Part shown: positions 53,901-62,900 of the stretch, in pieces
Position numbering within the stretch: the first letter of the stretch is position 1
Layout: every line of letters starts with the position of its first letter
From: Arcuatula senhousia
Taxonomy: Eukaryota; Mollusca; Bivalvia; Mytilida; Mytilidae
Length of the DNA: 64,000 bases
Direction of reading: 5' to 3'
Assembly: GCA_963971305.1 (NCBI GenBank)
Contig: OZ020307.1
Span: 2,679,501-2,743,500 of the forward strand
Notes under the pieces: model-generated
Told to the model about the DNA's origin: nothing
The model's database searches: none
The model's input: the letters and a program-made list of their open reading frames with translations, nothing else
Translations under genes and position numbers: made by a program

Positions 53901-56900
53901 TTACTTTCATTGTCACCTTCAGAATCTTCATTGTACCCACTTACGTAGATCTTGTGTTAAGATTGAATCTGCAGGCTTTTAACTTTACTCATTAGGCAAT
54001 CATATTAAGAACATTTTACTATACTGTTTTTTTTTTAATTTAAGGTTAAAAAAGGTCCAATAAAAATCAGTAAGAAAAGAGAAGGGCTAATAATACTTTT
54101 ATTTTCACATCCATGTAATCCAGTCTTCAATTTTACATTGAAGAAAGAAACAGACAATTAAACATTTTATTTATCTTTTAGTTTTCAAATATAGAAATGA
54201 CAGTGATAAATAAATAATAAAGAACAAATTTTCTGAAGTTGATTTGATTTTTCATAAGATCAAAATGGTTACTCCTGTGAGCTTTTTACTACGACTATTT
54301 ATGCAATATCCATAACGACGTTTCCGGTAAATTACCAATTAATCTATTTATAGAACGTTTACTTTAAAGCAATAAAAGACGACTTTTTCTTGAATCTTTG
54401 ACAGCAAAATTATGATACTATTAAAAGAAAACACCAGCTGTTATCTTTAAACCTTTTACTAATGTCGAAATGGATTTTATGATCCAATAACAGGCAATTA
54501 AATTTTGGGCAACATATCGCCGTCAGCAAGCACCTGTTCACTGGAATGAAAACTTTTATCAGAGAACAAAAACCTGTAAAAAATATTTTCACCCATTTCA
54601 ATCCACCCCATAAGATTTGTAGATGTGAGGAAATTAATATTTTCTCCCTAAATTGCGAAATAGACGAAAAATATGTTTCAAACGTGAGAGAAAAGAATGT
54701 CCGCCATTTTATTTTTAGATTAAAAACATTCCGACAATATAACATTCATATCTTTGAATCTGACGGATCAAGTTTCCCTGAAATACAATTGTATATCAAG
54801 AATCACTGTAAAATGTTATTACTGCATAAATGGTAGTGGTGACTTGCATATATTTCAATATTTTTCCATCAGAAGTTGGGTGGTCTAAAAATAGAATTTT
54901 ATGTATCCTTAAGGATACACTCGGCATTGACGTCATGGTGCCAAAAGGATACATTCGGCATTGACGTCATGGTGCCAAAAGGATACACTGGGTATGAAAG
55001 GGTTAAGAGAAAGGTAGATATCAACCAAATATAGGAAACTGACAGTTTCAGCCACACTCTGTCTGTCTTTTTTTCATTCAAGTTAAAGTAAATAAAAGAA
55101 AAGCTCCTTGTTTTTTTAGGAAAATGCCTGAAATGCTAAATAAATTGTTTTACAAGGTTTACTTAAAACTGTTAAAAAGCAATTTCAAACTTTCAAAGCA
55201 TAGAATATAATTATTTGTACACAGATTTACCTGAACATCTTTAGGTTTAGTGTATATCTTCTCTACAAACTGTGATAGTGTATGCTCTGACTCTAGTATG
55301 AAGTAGTTAGCAGTGTCCTGGTGGTATATACTACTGATCACTTCTAATGTCGTGTTACACAGGAAACTAGTGGATGCCTAGAAATAAACACTGAAGCAGT
55401 TATTCCTGTGTATTAATTGTTTATCAGTTCTTAAGAATTAAGGCGATAATTAAAGTTAATGAATAGCAATGATTCATGTTTAAGAGTAATACAATCTGGG
55501 GAAGTTAAAATTAAAGTGGCTGACTTGTTAGAAGGGGTGTAACAATACCACTTCCCCACGATCCAATACAGATCACGATACCTGGCTCACGATCCGATCC
55601 GTATCAAGATACCTTTTACTTTCATAACTTACAAAAGACCTGCTTGTCATATCATTGTAAATCGATGGTAATGTTTAAGAAGTATAATTTTCATATGTTA
55701 AATAGACTGTAAACCGAAGTCTTTTCAAGCAAAAGATTTTATTTCAGTCCGACAGACAATATTTTGTGCCATTGTTGACACTGGAAGCATGCTTTTTTAT
55801 CTTCCTACCAAAGATGGATACGACATTTTTTGGATTGGATCAGAATCCCGAAGTCAAACACGGTATCGATTTCCGGATCGTGGGATAAAATATCGTGATG
55901 CACCGGTGCACCGGTGAATCGTTACACCCCTACTTGTTAGAGGCTTTTTAAAAGAAAAACAAGAGGCTCCCAGGAGCCTGGATCGCTCACCTGGTCTTAA
56001 TGTCAACCCTTTGAAGACTTTTGTATAGCTAAATGAGCTGAATGTTTAAGCAATAAAAAGCTTTTCTCTATCTGCAATAGTTTTCATTCCAAAGCAAAAA
56101 ACACTATTTTTCACCTTTAAAGGGCCATAACCCCTTAAAGGGGTCATCTGACAACTTCCACCCTAAAAAGACTTTTGTAGAGCTAATTAAGCTGAACATT
56201 TAAGCAAGCAACATCTTTTCTCTATCTGCAAAAGTTTTTTTTTCTTTAGGCCAAAAACACACTATAAGGGGTCATCTTCTGGCAACTTTGACCCTATGGA
56301 AACTTTTGTAGAGCTAAATGAGCTGAACATTTAAGCAAGCAACAACTTTTCTCTATCTGCAATAGTTTTCATTCCATAGGCCAAAAACACTATTTTTTGC
56401 CTTTATGGGGCTGTAACCCCTATAAGGGGTCATCTGACAACTTCGAACATACGGAGACTTGTGTAGAGCTAAATGAGCTGAACATTTAAATAAGCAACAG
56501 CTTTTCTCTATCTGCAATAGTTTTCATTCTATAGGCCAAAAACTCTATTTTTTGCCTTTAAGGGGCCATAACCCCTATAAGGGGTCATCTGACAACTTTG
56601 ACCTTATGGAGACTTTTGTAGAGCTAAATGAGCTGAACATTTAAGCAAGCAACAGCTTCTCTCTATCTGCAATAGTTTTCATTCTATAGGCCAAAAACAT
56701 GCAAAAATGCTATTTTTTCACCTTTAAGGGGCCGTAACTCCCATTAGGGGTCATCTGACAACTTCGACTCAATGGAGACTTTTGTAGAGCTTTTGATGCT
56801 GAAGCAGTAGCGTGGCATCAGATTTCATCTATCTCTTATACTTTTTGATTTACAAGCCAAAAACAGAAGTCTGACCCCCCTGGTCTATTTTTAGCAACGG

Positions 56901-59900
56901 CGGCCATGTTTTTCGACGAATCAAAAATCCCCACATCAGTTCTGTGGGGGATACCCTAAAGTACCACCAGACCAAATTTGGTTTGAATCTGTGCAGCCGT
57001 TTGAGAGGAGAAGAAGTTTGAAGAAAAGTTAACGACGACGGACAACGACGACGGACGACGACGACGACGGACGCCAAGTGATGGCAATAGCTCACATGGC
57101 CTTTGGCTAGGTGAGCTAAAAAAAGAGTTTTAAATAGTACAGAACTAACATTTTTAGAAATATTCAAAATAATAATAAAAATAATTAAAACTATTGCTTG
57201 GTTCGATTTATTCTGAGATTCTCCTTTGACATAAAGCTATGTGTCACTTAAACAAGCTGTCTTCCTTGAATACAAACCTTCAGAAAAACAGACTGTAACA
57301 CTTTGAAGGCTTGAACATTCCTTACACTGACACCTTGAGAAAAGAAAACAATTTTCACTCACAACATTTACATATAATGAAACCATCTTCATGAAATATC
57401 TTAATGTTTCTTCATACTTTTTTTCTTTTTTCATAATTATAATCTGTTCTAAAATAGTTTTTTAGTATATGTGTAGATACAAAGTAAGGTTTCTTCATTA
57501 TGTTAGTTGTCAAAACCATTTATTTTTCCAAATGGGTCAATGATTAGGAAAATCATTTTAACTTTATTCCTATGCATTTAACTTATTAATGCTCAAAGAC
57601 TCCCTATATACATTAATATAGCATTGTTGCCCTTGAAAGCTTCAAAGAACCAGATAAGTTGTACAATATAGTGTTCCCACAAGGCATTCCATTAGTAATA
57701 CTCATACCATGATTTTCCAATGAAATAATAAGATTTTTTTATCAATAAATTATGAATGTTACAGTTGGAGCAGAAAACCTACAGAAACAGATTAGGATGA
57801 TATATGTTAGTGTTCATAAGAAGGAGCAAAAGGAAAGCTGTAATAAATATAGCTATTAGGTTACTATAAACTGGGAAATGTTCATGCCATTTTTAGCCGG
57901 GGTAATCGCTAGCGATTAGCCACGGCTTTAGCTACGATAGCCTTTCGGTAAGCTCGCAGATGGTTTTTCCGGCGGTTCACCAAAAAACCTATTAAAAGAA
58001 ATATCAATACACGCTTGCAATATAGTCCTTTTCCAGATCTGTTTTTTCGTTGCTTTACTGGCAATTATGTTATAAAACTTATTTATTTAGTTTTTAAATT
58101 TTATACAAGTATGTAAGACGCCTATATCTGATGCGAAAGTATTAAATGATTTATATAGAATACAAATGCGGATTGATATTTTGTTTATAGTGTTCGCTGA
58201 TCTCATTGGTCATTATTAGTGAAATCGTATTCACTAATTTGCATCTCATTAAGTATCAAACTGGCCAGTAACAGTGCAATAAACAAACATCGATGAATTT
58301 ACCCAAAGTTCAAATCCTCATATTTATTTTCATTTGATCAGAGAAAATGGTTCTGTAAACGGTTCTTTCATAAAGAATTTATTCATATTTACCATAATTG
58401 ATTTTTTTTCTGTAAAATAGTTTTTAGACCAAGTAATTTTTCATTGAAAATTTTTAATCAACCAAATTTTCAATCTTTATAACCAATGAATATATTTATT
58501 TTCAAAATGCACTAGTTACAAAAACGATCTTTTTCTGAAAATTGTAGAACCAAAAGCAATTTTACAAAAAAATGTAAGTGTGACTTCTCTGGTACTGTTA
58601 ACAGATTTCGATGAAATTTATTTTAAATTTATAAATTCTACAGGAGTTACAGGACAGATTTTGCTTATTAAGTTGTATTCATCTCAGATGTTTGTAATAC
58701 ATTGTAATAATACTATTTTGAGTTTTGAGCTGAACAAAGTTAACATAAATAATGAGATTATTGTCAAAGTAAAATTTTAAATGTTGTAATGTGTGGAAAA
58801 GGGGGGGGGGGGCATTGGCAACCTGTAGCAAGCTTGTTAATTTGTATGGTTTTCCTATAGAATGAGAGAAATCTTATGCTTTTTAAATCGTTTAGCTTTA
58901 TACATCAACAAAAATTTACAATTCAACATACTTTTCACAGCCTCTTCTCATGGGTTATTCCTCGTTTAATTTAAATAAAAAATGTGTTTGGTTAGCCTAC
59001 AAGCCTACGCTGCTTGCTCATTTGAAAAAAAGTTGTAATAAACTATACAGAGGAAGTTGTCCGTGATCCTGCAAAAGATATGCTGTACAGAACTTATCAA
59101 TTCAGTTGAAGCGATGGGTCAACACAAAAAAGTAATAGAAACACGCGTGTTTTTTTTTTCATTTGGCCTAATGGGATAATTACATTGCAACAGGGTGTAA
59201 AAAAGGGGAGTTCCAATCCGATTTGCAAATCTTTTTTCATTGGAATCCTTGTGAAAATCCCTGCCTACTTTCATGTGACTTTTTAAAATCAGATTTGCAA
59301 TATTTTTAACGTTTTTGAGAAATTAAGGATTGAAGGGGCAAAAAAACGCCATGTTTTAGAGTTTGTTGATGCAAATTGTTTTACACAAGAAATTAAGTTG
59401 TAGTGGGCCAGCCAATTGTTATGAAGCTTTAATATGATGAGTATATCCACTGAAGGAAGAACGGTGTTGTATTTGGGGATTGTGGCCAAAAGGGGCTAAA
59501 ATGGGTGTATTGACAAAACGGCTGCAGAATTTTGATCACTCATTCAATTTACAAAATTCTTTTTTATTGAATTCCTCATTATATTCTGTCAACTTAATAT
59601 GTCAATGGTTTTCATATATATTGCACCTTTACATTGCTAAAGATGACCAAAGACAAAGCCAGGCCCATAAAATCAACTTTAAAAAAAAAATTGGTTCGAT
59701 TTTCAAAATATTTTTTTCATTGGAATCCTTGTGACAATCCCTTTTACACAAAAAAGTAGCTTTTTATTTTTATTTTTTGCAACGCATACACAATTTAGAA
59801 TTTGTAGATTACCCCGGCTACCAGTACTTTCAGTACTTTGATTTTTCAAAGTAGGAAGTCAGATTTTTAGCCTGCACAGTTTAAAATTTGCACTGTAATG

Positions 59901-62900
59901 TTATTGTCTATAGTCTACAATAGAAGAGAAATATATTCTTATTCTTACTGTTTAATTTTTCACGCTAGCAATGTCAAAATGAACAACGCAAAAAGTAAAA
60001 CTGCCACGAAAAGTTCCCAGTTTATAGTATAATTTATGCTATGTTCAAATAACCAAAAGAATATGTGTAGCACTATAGTAACAAAACTTAACTGGAAAAC
60101 TGACTTGCATTCACTTGTACATCTAAAACAAAATCAGATAACAAACTGAAAAGGCAAAGAAGTTTATGCTGGTCTTATTCCAAGATACAACAATAGGTGA
60201 TTAAACAGTCTGACTAAGCTTAAGTCATATCATCTGACACATATCTTAATAAGCAAGCATATCATTCTAGAAACAACAGAAGTGATTCACTCAACTAAGT
60301 AAAAAAAAATGAGAAAGTAAAGGAGGTGAATATATATCACATTTGCATATACAGAAAACAGGAAAGTGTTCAAATGATAAAGGCTGCATGCATAACAAAT
60401 GTCATTATTACTAAGTTGCACAAACTTGTGCAAATCAAAACTGCAATGCATATCATTTTGAAGAGTGCATCATAAAAGTGAATAATCAAATTACTGTTTT
60501 CTTCAAAATGACTGCCATTTTGGCGACATAAGTATCTATTAAAGAAATATTTATGAAAATATGTTGTCAAGAACACTTTAATATTTATATAGCTTCAAAA
60601 TGAAATTTAAAATGTTGAGGTCATGCTTAAGCCTTTTTTCTTGGTAAAACATATGTAAATTGATACCTCTGTTTTTTTCTGATTTTCATAGTTAAACACA
60701 AAAAAAAATACCTTTTCCTGCTGGTTGTGGAAGAGAAAACCCTGGCATTTGATAAAGGGATCCAGTAGATTGACTGGGTTTCATTTCAGTATAGCCACAG
60801 GTTGTAAGGGTACCAGTCAACAATAAAAGATTACGTAAAGCTTGTTGAGACTCAATAGATGTGTTTGACTCTAACCTGAAAAAAATAACAGATTAAATGT
60901 ATAGTCCAACATTATCTTTTCACTTAACTGATAAAAAGCATTTATTTAAAAATTCATAATGTAATGTTTTATTCATTTTACAACAAAACAATATGGCACA
61001 TAAAATTGTAATTATGCAATTAGATTTTCATTTAAGAGTATACATTAAATTAAATTATTTTTCTAACCAACAGTAAGTGTTTATCCAAATTAAAAGAAAA
61101 ACATTTAATTTCTCAGCATATTCACAAAACTTTTTTATTTCAGCCTTGTTTACCTCTATTCACAAAGATACACATGTATTTGTTTTTCTGACTTCAACAT
61201 TCCTTACCTTAACATAAATTCACAAAGATAATTGTATCCCTGGCAAGATTTGAAATCCTCCATTAATATTTGAGACACCTCACTAGAATCTTTGAGGAAA
61301 CAGAAGACAGTGACAAACATCTCCACCTGCTCTATCGGGGACAAATCTTGTGCTCTCTGCATGTTTTCTACACAGTGTCGAACACAACCATTATCTGTAA
61401 TCAAACAGAAGATAGAATTGTAATTATACCTTTAGTGTTTCCTGTGTTATTTTTTTTTTACTTTTCAAATGGTTCTTTATTTATTCTTGGCTTTTAAAAC
61501 TATCTAAACCAAATTTAACAAAATCAAACCATAAACAGTGCATAGACAGTAATCTAGCATATTGTAGATGAAATATGTATTTTTGTTCTTGACTTGATAT
61601 ATTGTTCATGCAATTATAAAGAGTACTGTTCAACTAAATGCTTTTTTTTTAATTTCTCAGACATTTAAGACGTACACTTTCAATATGCAAAATTTCATTG
61701 TACACGGACTGAGAAAAGTTATACAGATAGCTGATTTGTGTCTGACACACTAATGTATTAAAAAGAAAAAAAATCTATTACCTATCCAACGTACATAAAA
61801 AGTTTCAACCCCAGTAGTTTGTAGCCCATGAATGTAGATGAAATACCAATACCCAGTCTGAGACGCCTTACCATGTATATACTTGATAACATTTCTGGTC
61901 AATCCATGCCTTACCATGTATATACTTGACAACATTTCTGGTCAATCCGTGCCTTACCATGTATATACTTGACAACATTTCTGGTCAATCCGTGCCTTAC
62001 CATGTATATACTTGACAACATTTCTGGTCAATCCGTGCCTTACCATGTATATACTTGACAACATTTCTGGTCAGTCCATGCCTTACCATGTATATACTTG
62101 ACAACATTTCTGGTCAATCCGTGACTTACCATGTATATACTTGACAACCTTTCTGGTCAATCAATGCCTTACCATGTATATACTTGACAACATTTCTGGT
62201 CAATCCGTGCCTTACCATGTATATACTTGACAACATTTCTGGTCATCAATCCATGCCTTACCATGTATATACTTGACAACATTTCTGGTCAATCCATGCC
62301 TTACCATGTATATACTTGACAAACTTTCTGGTCAATCAATGCCTTACCATGTATATACTTGACAACCTTTCTGGTCAATCAATGCCTTACCATGTATATA
62401 CTTGACAACATTTCTGGTCAATCCATGCCTTACCATGTATATACTTGACAACATTTCTGGTCAGTCCATGCCTTACCATGTATATACTTGACAACATTTC
62501 TGGTCAATCCATGCCTTACCATGTATATACTTGACAACATTTCTGGTCAATCCATGCCTTACCATGTATATACTTGACAACATTTCTGGTCAGTCCATGC
62601 CTTACCATGTATATACTTGACAACATTTCTGGTCAATCCATGCCTTACCATGTATATACTTGACAACATTTCTGGTCAATCCGTGCCTTACCATGTATAT
62701 ACTTGACAACATTTCTGGTCAGTCCATGCCTTACCATGTATATACTTGACAACCTTTCTGGTCAATCCGTGCCTTACCATGTATATACTTGACAACATTT
62801 CTGGTCATCAATCCGTGCCTTACCATGTATATACTTGACAACATTTCTGGTCAATCCGTGCCTTACCATGTATATACTTGACAACATTTCTGGTCATCAA

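Noticed and set aside
2717..61394. Assignment to WDFY4 or another BEACH protein (LYST, NBEA, LRBA)
   Set aside because: Motifs and exon order follow WDFY3 along the whole window; LYST/NBEA/LRBA differ in this region. The deciding C-terminal FYVE domain is outside the window, so WDFY4 is disfavoured but not strictly excluded.
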